Shown: positions 1 through 12,700 of the stretch, piece by piece
Layout: every line of letters starts with the position of its first letter
How positions within the stretch are numbered: position 1 is the first letter of the stretch
DNA from: Xestospongia bergquistia
Lineage: Eukaryota > Porifera > Demospongiae > Haplosclerida > Petrosiidae
Assembly (NCBI GenBank): GCA_963965975.1
Contig: OZ014412.1
Coordinates: forward strand, 12,228,849-12,292,848
Length of the DNA stretch: 64,000 nucleotides
Reading direction: 5' to 3'
Notes under the pieces: generated by a model
The model's database searches: none
What the model saw: the letters and a program-made list of their open reading frames with translations, nothing else
What the model was told of the DNA's origin: nothing
Program-made: the position numbers and the translations under genes

Positions 1-1915
1 AACTCCTAACTTTCATTATTTTATATGTAACAAACAATCTTGGTACTTGACATTAGTGACATAATGTGGTACAATTACTAACATGTCAATCTAATCTTAA
101 AATGATTAAATTAGTTCATGAAAATGAATATTCATTACCATAGCCCACAGCAAAGTCTAGAATAAACGGCGAGCAGCCAACAATATGAAGTATCTTAGTA
201 ACACAGAGACAACTGTGGTATGTCACAGGAAATGATGCTACTAGTCATGTCCAAGGAAACCCTTCATATTAAATACATAATAACTTTAACTTTGAATCCT
301 TTAAAAAAAGAAAGCATGACACACTAAATAGTCAGTAGTCAAATTGTATGTCATTATTGGAAAAGGTTATAATACATAGCCCTCATAGAAAACAGTCAAA
401 TTTCTCTAGATCAAGTGAACATTAATTATGTATATGAGTAACAATAGCACTCTAAATTACTTGACCATATATAGTAAGTAGGTATGCCAACATTTAGCCA
501 CGTTATAAAACAAGTACTTGAGATCATAATGAGAAAATGACAAGAGTTGTACACAAAGCAAAGGTAACAGATGTACATATGACCTGTGGTTTGTTTCATC
601 AACAATAACATTAACATAATCAATTAAGTCATTCTATAATTTTTAGTATTTATGCAATACATTACATATACTGTACCTCTGATGCTATGAACATTGAACA
701 ATAAAACCATTAGGAGAAAATCAGTAGGAGTTAGTCTGAGATTGATTTGTTATTAATTTGTTGTTAATGTCAACATAATGGTTTAGCATAGTTGCATGAG
801 AGAGAAGCATTAAATATAGTGCTTTACTATGTATGCTAGAACAATCTGTGTGTACCTAATTAGATTGTATCTAACACTATAATTCATCTCCTACATTAAA
901 AAATTCATTCCATTGAACAGAGCGACTTGTATGAGAAAATTTTCAAAGGAGTAGCCAAGAAGCAGGAAAAAGCGTGTTAATATAGACAAAACAGGAGCTG
1001 AACAATCAGATACAAATCAACCAATGACAAACATGTATAACATACCAAATGACATACAAAATCATATACATAAACAGGCTACTTCTCCTACAATTGGTCA
1101 AGGTTTCAATTATGCCACACTATAATAACATTGTAACCAAGCCAATTTGTTCTTAATTAAATGGAAAAGGTTCTCTGAGTTTATAGTTCTTTAATATGGC
1201 TAGACATAAATGATTGAGGCTACACAATTCAAAGTGAAATTGGTAGCAGCTTCTGTCAAGTATTTATAGCATAGCAAAAGTAAAAAGCAGAGAAGCAAGC
1301 TAGTTACTAGAAGTATTTTCATTCACACCCACCTTCATAATGCAAGGTTATCATTGCTTGCTTTCAAATGTAGCATATTACCATAACACAAACTATGTAA
1401 GTCAACTTACAAAATGTAAATAGCTGCCCAATTAGAGGATTGACTACCACACTTGAAAAAATGAGTCTAGCATTACAGGGAAGACATTAGAACTTAAACT
1501 GATTCTGAGTGTTTGGCATTATGTGTGGTCCACAAATCTTAGGATTCCCTGAGACACAAAGTATAGAAATATTAGAGGTACAAGAATAACACAGTAGACT
1601 ACCATATACCCAAACAATTTTGAGCAGCATAAATTTTGGGGATCTTATGCAAAATTTTTGTAGATTAAATCTTCGTGCTTGACTAAACAATTAGCAATGT
1701 ACACAGGTACATGTAGGTGTGGCATTCCATATACCTTCAGAAAACTCGTGGTGAAAGGACAAAGGTATGTCCTTACCATGAAAATACCAGATATACAGTA
1801 TATGTACATGTCTACACTACAAAGGTGACAGCTACATTGTAGAAGGAAATTGTGTAGAGTGATGAACACAAATTGTTCATATTCAAAAACAATAGTATCA
1901 ATATGGTACACTTAC
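1..1915. other. No resolvable gene; probable 3' part of the TMX1-like gene
   Basis: AT-rich sequence with no long open frame and no exon I could join in phase to its neighbours. The minus-strand TMX1-like gene must continue here, because its last recognisable exon ends in a good splice donor at 1,915 in phase 0. The cytosolic tail is poorly conserved in this family, so I could not identify the remaining exon or exons. A short plus-strand stretch at 921-968 after an AG could be a terminal exon of another gene, but nothing upstream supports it. Confidence 0.4.
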
Positions 1916-4759
1916 CAACCCAACAAGGAGACCACCTATTACTGTGGCTACAGCAATAACAGCAAATACACCCCAGGTAGGTAAGTTGTATTCTTTACGA
2001 AGATATTCTTCCAATACCTACAATAAGCAACTATATTTATGCAATATCTACTGTAGTAAAATACCAACTTTCACATAAAAAGATTAGCTTAACTTAGCAA
2101 CAACGTAACTACTTAATTAGTAGGCCAGGGGTTCCATTGCTATAAATGCACCATCAATTGTATCAATCAAAGAACTACATGTAGCTGTAATACATATATA
2201 ATATGTATGACCATGTCCTACCATCCAAAAGGGCTCTCTGCTTTGAGAGCCAGCAATATACTTGATGTACATTACACTGTTGAATTAGAATAGGTGTATG
2301 AGGGGAAAACCAAATTGAAGACTCCTCTTGATGACATCATTGCTTCATTATGCAACAGAAAACCCTCTCAAACATTTTTTTACCAAACAATCATTTCATT
2401 TTAAAGTCAAAATGCTAATAATTCAAATTAAAAAATGTCTGACATTAAACTATCCAGTCATTCAACACATACATTAACTTGTATACTTATACTAGTAAAG
2501 AACTACAGATCAACTAATACACAATATTTCAATGAGAATAAGTTTATTCCATATCATGTAACATCAATCTTTACATAAAATCTAGATATAGCCTGATATT
2601 AGTATTCCAATTGTTTAAACTAATAATTACGATGGTGACATACATGTACACTTTATTTGCTCAAGTACATTGTAAACAAAGTTAGAATAGTAATTTAAGT
2701 GACACTATCTTATATCTATCTATACAATAACACTGACCTGGGCATGTTGTGAAAACTGAAATAACCAACCAACCAATCGCATACTAAAGAAGATAAAAAA
2801 GTTAAGGTTAATCAGAACATGACATCACATTGTTATCATAGCAACCAAAACTTCCATATAGCTACAAGCTGATCCTATAATTGTCTTAGGTAATGTAGTA
2901 CATTCGTTGCTCATATGTCAATTATCTACAGTTAATCCTATCATTGTATGTGAATAACAACAATTAAAGTTAAATCTTGTGAGTTGACCACCAATGCTTA
3001 CTGCAGTCAACTTAGATTAGTTTTATAAAAAGTACTACCATGTTGGGTGTTTCTTACTATGACATGTTCAATACATTATAAGATTAAGATAAAGAAATCG
3101 GGAATGTTTGATATACAACATAAATGATATAACATAGGGTATAACTATGAAAACATAAATTGAAAACATCTCTAAGAAACACATTACTAATGATAACAGT
3201 GATAAAAATTTGTAACCAGACTTACTGTAAAGATGTTGGACTTTTATACCAAGAGATGGGATCAACCTTTGACCACTGGTCCTCTTCTATATAACGTTGT
3301 AAATGTTTGAGCGTACGTTCTTCTCCTGTGTACTCTCTAACCTCACCATCTTTAATACTATGAACAAATAGTAATGTGAATAGACAAAGAGTAACAAAAA
3401 AATTAATAAAAAATAATATTGATGAATCCTTAATTACCAATTGAATGTAAATATGACACAAAGTGGCATTGATATCTACAATTATTCCATTATTTGTTTT
3501 AAAGTTATAAAACAACAATGTTGTTTTCTCATAGCAAAAGTCATATTCAGGCTATAACATTAAACTTGGTTAATACAGGGTATTTTAACATCAACTATTT
3601 TAAAAAGACTCTGAAAGAAGTTAAGATGATTGTAATTACTGAGGCCCAGCATATGCAACTTCATAAGAAATATTATCTAGTACTTTAATAGTGAAATATT
3701 TTATCATTTATATTATAACAATTTCTCCCATCCTTGTTTTGGCATTCATTATTGAGGCTATGTAGCCTTTTTTATCCTTACTTTCTTGGACTTGCTTCTC
3801 CTACATGTTAATTAAAGTGAATTTATTGATGTACAGGAAACAGAACATAAGGATTATAAATAGACAGTAATTTTGAAGGGAGATGTTGGTGGATTTGGTG
3901 AATTATGTTTCTTTGCCAAAATATCCTCCAATATTTTAATTAGGTGTGTGGTAGTAGGGAAAAAAGTTATTTACCAACATTAATTCGTCAAAATCTATTT
4001 TATATTGATTAGCCAATATTTTCTCCCTCCAAAATACCCACTATCATAAATATGAAAAAAATTCTCCAAGTGTGACCAACAAAAATGCAGGTTTAACAAC
4101 TGAACACATTATATGTTAGTAGGCTCAGTCATACTTACCAATAATACATTGAACTCTATTTTGCAAGATGAAGTAATTATCAGTTCAATAAAGCATTTAG
4201 TAAAAGTAAATGGAACTCATTTCAACAAATTATTTGGTGTTTCTGTACATGCACACAATAACAGTAACAATTACTACTTACTGCAAGATGGTAGGCAACT
4301 GTGCTATCATAAACTGACCAGCTAGAGCTGCAATTCAATAAGATTACATAATTTTAAAATGATTTGTTCTTACTAGGTTCTTGATTGACATCCACTTTAC
4401 CTACTCTGATGTCAGTATCACCCGCCCATTCACCAAACTGTTTCCATATTGGAGTAAACTGGTTACAGTATGGGCACCAAGGTGCATAACTATGCAAAGA
4501 CATTCACATACATGTACCAACTAATTATGATAAAAGTCTGACGAGCCCAGCTCCTTGGGGGCTGGCCTCATCAGACTATTATTTATCAAACTCACAACTC
4601 TACCATCCATTCTCCTGTATTCAATTCCCGCCAATTTTCTGAGGTAATAGTAACTACTCCTTCAGGATTTCTTCCTTCTTCAAGAATTTCATCTTCGCAA
4701 TAAACGAGTCCATTAAAGAAACACAGGCATAAGAGAAAAACCTGCCTACAAGTCGCCAT
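1916..4759 (-). CDS. TMX1: TMX1-like thioredoxin-related transmembrane protein (3' end not found)
   Basis: ER type I membrane protein disulfide isomerase. The start ATG (4757-4759) opens a hydrophobic signal peptide ending near residue 20. Exons seen: 4596-4759, 4374-4489, 4282-4321, 3226-3357, 2738-2783, 1916-2017. All junctions keep phase and give 200 residues. The thioredoxin fold carries FYAPWCPYC, a CPYC active site, followed by the family's cis-proline segment AQLPTILH. The stretch DGEVREYTGEE and the motif DQWSKVDPISW match the TMX1 family C-terminal of that fold. The last exon encodes a membrane segment (about residues 178-200) after the motif LPTWGVF, where human TMX1 has LPVWGSY. 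Vertebrate TMX1 uses CPAC; CPYC here is unusual. The start codon lies 64 bp from that of the divergent glucuronyltransferase gene. Confidence 0.87.
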
Positions 4760-4823
4760 TTTATATAGTTAAATGGTGTCCAAGTGGGCGTTTCAGATAT
4801 GAAACCCAGCCCTTGATAAGGAC
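4760..4823. promoter_or_regulatory. 64-bp divergent intergenic region
   Basis: Only 64 bases separate the start codons of the minus-strand TMX1-like gene and plus-strand glucuronyltransferase A. The stretch includes a TATATA-like sequence just 5' of the TMX1 start and must hold promoter elements for both genes, unless transcription starts inside one of the coding regions. That it works as a bidirectional promoter is inferred from layout only. Confidence 0.45.
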
Positions 4824-6739
4824 ATGCGGGTGTACGTGCTTGTTCTACTATGTGCTGTTTTACTAGTAGTATTGAACATAATAGCTCTTAATATGCTCTC
4901 ACCAGGTTAGCTATCATGTCACATGACTCTCATATGATAGTACTTCTAATACTAGGGTCATACGACTGTGTAGCCAGAGTACATGAACATCAGGTGACCA
5001 TTGACTCATTAACAACAACTATTAATAAGTTGAAACTTGAATTGTTTAGAACACAAGAATTATTGTACAATGCATCCAAACCCAGTACTGTTTTGTCTTT
5101 GACCACACCCATCAATTCAACTAACAACGTACCTACCATCTACATGATCACACCTACTTATTCAAGGTGGACACAAAAAGCTGATTTAACAAGATTATGT
5201 CAAACATTAATGCATATTAAGCATTTACACTGGATCATTGTTGAAGACTCAGAAATAAAAACTGATTTAGTAACACGGTTTTTGAGTCATTGCCCGGTGT
5301 CTTCAACGCAACTAAATATCCGGACAATAAAAGAATTACAAAGAAATGTGAGAATACAATAACAATGTACTCATGTAATTGAAACCATACATTAACACTA
5401 CCATTAACCCATATGACACCAAGAAGCACCCATCAGCTAATTAAATATTAAAGTAACAATAAATATGTGAGGTCACTTATGTATTTTGCTTTGTTGATTG
5501 ACAGGACAAAGAGCCAATATGGCGTAAGAACCGAGGAGTAGATCAACGTAATCTTGGTCTCAAATGGTTACGTCAACTGAGACAGCACGATAAAGATGGT
5601 GTGGTCTATTTTGGAGATGATGACAATACTTACGATATTGACTTATTTCGAGAAATACGTGCAACAAAGAAGTTTTCAGTTTGGCCAGTAGGAATATGTG
5701 GTGGATTAAGATGGGAGGGACCAATTTGTGAGGAGGGTAGAGTGAAAGAATGGCATACATCATGGGCAAAAATGAGGCCATTTCCAATTGATTTTGCTGG
5801 TATGTTCCTTGTGTTCATGTTTTTCTGCCCTACATGCTTTGCATACCAAGCAATTTTAGGACTGTACATCTTTGCGCTTTTATGATTTACCTTTAATAAC
5901 AACAAATGACTGCAAATAGACATTATGTTTACTTCATCATCATCTTTCCTCCTTTATTTCATTAGCTACTAAAAACTATCTTAATAAGGTTTTTATTATA
6001 TAATTTTGTCTCAAGTCTATAGCTTTTGTCAGCAAAATATTAATGGGAGATATTGATGCTATCTCAATTGTTACACAACTTTTGACATAGTGGCAATTAA
6101 TACAATTGTCATGACAACCTCTGTACATTCTGTTTTTGATATTGGATCCATAATTATTATTATAATAATTCAAGGATTGCAAAAATCTGAGTGTCACCTT
6201 TAGGCATTGTCTTTATAACAAATTCCCTGGTAGGCAGGTTTATATAGTACATGTAGACCTCTAAACTATGATATAGATATAACACATACATTCAATTTCA
6301 TATGTAATAATTTTATTATTAGGTTTTGCTATAAAACTTGACCTTTTGTTGACACATAGCACAGTAACTATTAATCCCAACTCTCATTTTGGTTGGCTCG
6401 AAAGTGATTTTCTATCACAGTTTGTTAATGCTCATGATGCTGAAGGACGAGCTGATAATTGCATGAAGGTACATGTGTTAATTAAAGGGTTCCTACACAT
6501 ATGTAAATTATTGCACTATGTGAAGTACATAGTAAACAACTTGCACTTACTCTCCAATATTAAAAACAGTTAGTGTGTCTGAACTATGTACAAGTCCACC
6601 ATACATTATGTAACATTTCACTACCTTTTTATCAATATAGGTCCTAGTGTGGCACACTAGAACAGAAAAACCCAAAACAAAGGATGAAGAGAAACTAATT
6701 GCACTTGGCAGACCTTCTAATCCAGCTATTGAGACATAA
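4824..6739 (+). CDS. Glucuronyltransferase A (beta-1,3-glucuronyltransferase, GT43 family)
   Basis: Type II Golgi enzyme of the GlcAT-I/GlcAT-P family, which moves glucuronic acid from UDP-GlcA to galactose, for example to finish the proteoglycan linker. Exons 4824-4905, 4974-5347, 5505-5799, 6323-6468 and 6641-6739 close in phase to 331 residues (human B3GAT3 has 335). Exon 1 supplies an N-terminal anchor of about 20 hydrophobic residues and ends at a weak donor (GTTAGC) before a 68-bp intron. Without that splice the frame stops. Motifs: [26 protein letters not shown], the metal/UDP-binding acidic triad; [25 protein letters not shown] with the family's catalytic glutamate; [12 protein letters not shown], with His and Arg that bind the donor. 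It has an intron at RN|DKEP and lacks the E|MR intron shared by copies B and C. Which of the GlcAT-I or GlcAT-P/S activities it has cannot be told from sequence. Confidence 0.93.
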
Positions 6740-6772
6740 ATCACTTTTATTTGAAAATTAATTTGTTTTTAT

Positions 6773-9700
6773 CTAGTAACGATAATTAAACGGGCTAGGT
6801 GATCTAGAATGACTATGATAGTGAGTTGGCGAATGACCTAAACGATAACGTTCTCTCTCTTTTAGTTTGTAAGTCTCTTCTTTTAACTTTTCTTCACGTT
6901 CCTAGAACACCATAACTATAATAAATGAACATTAGTGGACTCACTATTCTCTCTACTTCTTTTGCTTCTGCCTTTATTTTCTCAATCTTCTTATCTTCTT
7001 TAACTGGATATTATCTACAAAGTTACAACAATGTACAATGACTAACTAACATGTTTTTGATAACTGTGATTGCATTTTTCTCTTCAAGCGTTCTTGAGGA
7101 GTTAGTTTCTATAAAGATTACTATGTGAATAATGTAAATGGGAGAGAGATACATCCCACCTTAACTTCTTTCAAATGGGATGATGGTGTTTGCTTCAGTT
7201 GATTTGAAGTTTGCCTATTACAACAAATCATCTATGTACATATATATCGTGATGCTCATACTTTTTGGCCTCTAATTTATTCTTTGTCAGGGCAGATACT
7301 ACACGTTCTCTGGATCTACTCCTTGAACGGCTTCGTCTGTGTTCATAAAAAGAGTGCATTTTGTGTCGCTCTTGGCTTTGACTCCTATATGATTATTGTA
7401 ATTCCTGTAGTTAGTTACCTGTGGTTTCTCTCTTTGCTATGACTACGAGATCTATGACGTTTGCAACTTGACCATCGGCTAGTTCGTGAGGTTGGAGTGA
7501 TATCTGGGTTCTTTTGTTGATATGTTTTCTTCCTTTCACCAAGTGAAGAGGGAGTGGTTACAGTACTGGTTGTATGACTGCTAGATGATGGGGGGTTGTC
7601 ACTACCAAATTCAGTTATAAAATGCATTTCTCCTTCTGGAGAGGTTGAACGAGAACTGCTACCACTTCTGTAGGAGGTGACATATGACTAATAAAGTAAA
7701 GACAAGACTGTTTATTAAGATACAAAAACATGCATTCAACTAAGCCAACAGTAATGCAAAGCTTAAGATATAGTAATACAGAACAAAGATTACTGTATAG
7801 TGGGAAAATTTAGCAAATATAAAGACATTTCTGATAATAAAATTCACCAATTCCTGGTTAATAGATGTACAGTAATACAATTCACAAATGTCTAAAAAAT
7901 GCTTTTTCAAAAAACATTCCCCCTTGAAAATCTCCTGATATATGGTACTTAGTCTACTTACATTGTAAATTCAATACTACCATACATAATATTCTAATGA
8001 CAGCCCAATCAGCTAGTAGTGCATGTACAAGTACATGCCCAATTGATCATACGTAAACACTTGTTTGTTAGTATAATGGAGTTTTGTAACTAAAACACAG
8101 CTATTTAATGAATAGATATAGCATACCTGTCATCATGGTAAGTTTCATAAGATGGATTATCTTGTCTCATAAATAACGGAGGGCTACCAGGACGAGTTTG
8201 TAAAACAAGGTCTTTGTATAGTCTGCGTTCTCTACGAGCCTTTTTACCCTATTGATTACAAAAAATGCTCGAGCTCTAGAAACTATACTCACACAGAAGT
8301 ACAATGAAAATCATTACCACTATAACTTATCAGTTAATACATAACACACAATGTACTATGAATTTTGATTATAAGGTACATAAGAAACAACACACAGTTT
8401 TGTTTGCAGTCTAGTGGTAACGTTTTGCTTACTGAAAATGCAGATTTCTCCATTTCTGCTATTTTAGCTTGTTTGCGTTGTATTAAAATGTTTTTCTCAG
8501 CTCGGAGAGTTCTAAAGAGTATAAATATTATATGGCATTCCACACTCTTAAACATCATAGATATAATTTATTATAGAGAAAAGTTATTCTAAAGTAAAAT
8601 TTACCTAGAAAAGTATCCTTGAGTTACACCATATTCAAGAGCCACTACATTCACACGATCAATCTAAAACAACATATACTGTACACAATCAGACATGTAC
8701 AAAAAAGTCTAATAATGGCACTATACATTAGCTTAACTTTATATTGCCTGATATGCTGAGTTTGCCGAGCAGTCCTGGCATTTAATGGCATTAAATGTCA
8801 CTTTTGACCTGAAAGTACATACTAGTAGTCTTTGACTACTTCTAAAAATATAAGACAATGAAAAGTTCCTAATCAACTCCCATAATGGTGGTTCTTTATA
8901 CAGCTAGAGGAGTGTTTTATATTATAAAGGATATACTGCACATTTATAATTGAAATATCTTAATAGAATTAAAATTAAGAAATGCCTGTGCATTTTACAG
9001 TAATACAGTTAAGTATAAACAATAAACGTAACATTTCAAAGGAAGGGAAATGCTCCCCCTCCTATCAGATTTTTTGATACAGTCTTTCATATAATAGTCT
9101 TGTACACAATTATTTAAATTTTTGGAATAAATTTAACCTAACATTTAAATGGCTAACACACAAAACAACCTATGACTTAAATTTTGGATCACTGTCTTCA
9201 AAAGTTCTGTAGTCACTCCATGAATATTGCCAGGTTATCGTTATTCAAAATCAGTACTTAGTATGAAATTTCTTTTATAGAATTAAAGGGATTCTTGTTT
9301 AATATTAGTCAATACATATGGTTTACCTGTCTGGTTGATAAAGTATCTATGTCATAATCCATCTCTGTAAAAACATAGAAAGACATAAGGGAATCATATC
9401 AACTTGAAACAACTTTTTTGTGAATTGCTTAATTATAAAAGAAAGGAAGGGATTGAAACTCATCAACCTTTAGTAGGAGCAGAGCTTCATTAAATGTAAC
9501 TCTTAGTGTGCACAATTGTCAAGTATATATTCTGAAATCACAGAAAAGTCTCCATTATATGTCTTGTCATGCTATTCAAGTAATCATAGACTGAATTATG
9601 AAGCAATGTTGTACTTTCTCTTAATGCTGAAAATTAATGGCAGCAGTGACTTTGACAATTTGCATTTGTTTGTTAGAAGACAGCAGCTGGCATTAAGTCT

Positions 9701-12700
9701 TTTCTTATAACTGTTCTTATTCACTATCTAATTTTGACAATAATATCATCAAATATATCAAGTCAAGGAAATTTTAATAAAGGGGTTAAATCGTGACTAT
9801 CAATACACCTTCAAACAACTTTTTAACTTTCACTCTATACATTTAGGCACAATTTTTAGGCTTGCAACTACCTAGACTGGAGAAATGACTTGTAAACAGT
9901 AGTTAAAACACAGCAGAAGTCACAGGACTGCAGTACATTATCCATGAATTATCCCTATCACACATAATGCATATGACATTTCTTCCTCTATTTTATCTAT
10001 CATTTACTAGAGCCAGAGTACAAACAAAACCACCAAATGTTTACGTTACAAATAGGTTCATTTACCATAGTCACTTCCATCACTCAAGTCGTCATCTTCA
10101 TTCTTAGACCGTCCTCCTCCACTACATGAGGGTCCTTGACCATAATTATATGCAATAGCTGCCTTTGATTTGGCCAACCTATTAAATATAACATTAGTCA
10201 TATGCTAATATATATATATACCTAATTTTCATTGTAATTACACTTTTTCACTTGGCATGCTGTATGCATGCTAAATTGTTTGGGGGCACATGTTATATGT
10301 ATATGGTAATTGTAGTTATTTTCATTTCTTCTTTTTTATTATTGTTGTATGCAACTTTCAAGAGTCATGAATGAAATTAACATACAACAGCCAATTAATT
10401 TAATTACTGATGCTATGAATTAGGTGATTAAAGGTTAAAACTGGAGAAAAACTGACTGACAGCACCTTAGCTTCTGCTAACTCTCCAGTCTTCAGAATTA
10501 GCAAATAGAACAGACCCTTACAACAAAACAGTACAATCAAAATGTTAAGACTATTTTTACAATTATGATCTTGTTATTGCTAGCTGCAAAGAAGTGCGAT
10601 CATAAAATAATTGGTTGCTGCCACATTGTATTGATGTTGATAGAAACCACAGAAAGATACACTATATTCAAATTACATGCACGTGTATTATTATGATTGT
10701 AATAACAAGCTTCTTGATTTAAGGCAATGACTGAAGTCGAAACACTATTCACAGTCAATTACTGTAGAAAGTTTTCATTTTTTTATCAACAATTTCATGG
10801 ATACATTTTTGTAGTTATAATTTTATTAAAACTTGGAGATTGTGTCACAAGCCTAGAAACAGTATTCATAATTATGCATCCTTCTAAATCTCATACAGTA
10901 AACAGCATAAAATCAATGTATAAAAACAATAACAATTACTAAAATTGTAGGACCCCATTGAGGCAGGAATAAAATAGTACATTCAACATCAATAGTTCTT
11001 ACTTTTTCTTATCTTTACTTGCATTTTTCTTAACATCAGAGAACATCTCATCAACTTCAATTTTAGCCAATGCATCAGATTCAGGTACTAAGAGATAATA
11101 TGTATACACAATTACATGTATGTTAATGGTAAAAAAATGTGATTTAAAAACACAAGATTTATCACCTAGGCATACTAGCATTCAAATAACTGGTTACTTC
11201 TTTAAAAAAATATAGAAGCTGGTGTTACATATTATCTTTGACCTTGTTAAATGTTAATATCTAGATTTTGTTTTAAATTCATTTACAGGCTTAGTTGTTA
11301 CCACGAAGCCACACCTACCATTATTAAATTCATTCATAATTACTGAGCGATATCGTTCGTAATTATATTTTGTTTCTTCCTGCTTCCCCTCATTAGTTAA
11401 CCTAGAACGTGTATAATAGTTGTTACAACATTATCACATAACCTACTCAGATTCTGGTAACTTGCTATAATCAGGTATAATATCCATATGCATTCTTACA
11501 TCATATCTGGATAGGATAGTAGAAAGAAAATAATTGGTTCAGCACATGAAATTATATATATATATATATATATATATAACTAAGGTGCACTGTTCACATT
11601 AATTGCCTCATGCTAAGATACTCAGTAATAATATGTGTGCATACATGTGTCATTTAGCAAGACTTAGGAATGCTAAAATTACTTAATCACAACTAAAACC
11701 AAAGATATAAAAGATCATATGTTTAGAAACACTAAGTGATCAAAGCATACAACTTGTCTTCTTCTGTAAGTAGATCCCATGCATTCATATATTCCTACAT
11801 TACATGTATCCATTTTATTGCCTAAACTCAGCGTGTACAACACACGAAATGTATATTTTAAAAGGATTCTTGCAATACCATCATAAGAAAAAGAATTTTA
11901 ATTCAAAATTTTAAATTCAAAAAGTAATGTACATACTCAAATGAAAACAACGTGAAAATGTACACAAAATATTTGCATTCTTTAATTATAATTATATCTC
12001 TGATGTCATATTATATGTATTTCTCAACTTGTTGCATCAATAAATACAACATAATTGTAAATATAGATTGTAAATATATAGTACCTGGAGATTAAATTAT
12101 CTGGGTCACCTTGCCATGGAATCCTAACCATAAAAGCAATAATGATAGTTAATGAGTGTGGTATATCAATGTAATAAACAATTCAGATCACTTTTAAGGC
12201 CCATCACTTGTTACCATAGCAACTTACTGACATGGATGAATCTCGTTCTCCACCAGTTGGATCTAAATGCAACTGACATTTTCTACCCACAATCTTTAGA
12301 TATGATGTTGGATCTGCTCTCTAGAGGGAAAAGGTTTATTTTATTATTTATAGCTACACTAAAAATATTCAGTGAAATAGAAACAAGACATTGATAATCA
12401 AATAGCTCATGAGTTTATTCACTGGATGTGGTTTTATTATTAAGTTTTCACTAGTTTAGAGTGGCAATAGTAGAATGTTACAACACACTTAATGTATTTA
12501 TGGTAAAGAATAGTTAGCAGTTCAGTTTAAAATATACTTCATAACTCTTAGTGTTCTCTCACATAGAAACAGCAACTTCAGTCAGCAAATAATTTAGGCA
12601 TTGCTAATACAGTGAAAACATTACTTCATTATGAAATAAAAGGCACTACAGTGTGGAACCTTTACCATAGCCTAATATTTTATTCAGCAGGTTTTCAATG

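Noticed and set aside
921-968. Short plus-strand frame after an AG, ending in a stop, rich in Lys and Glu (YEKIFKGVAKKQEKAC)
   Set aside because: It looks like a small terminal exon, but no upstream exon or donor on the plus strand supports a gene here.
1645-1911. 88-residue minus-strand open frame
   Set aside because: It starts inside the intron after the last TMX1-like exon, has biased composition and no family match.
5630-5923. Minus-strand open frame of about 97 codons
   Set aside because: It is antisense to a confirmed exon of glucuronyltransferase A.
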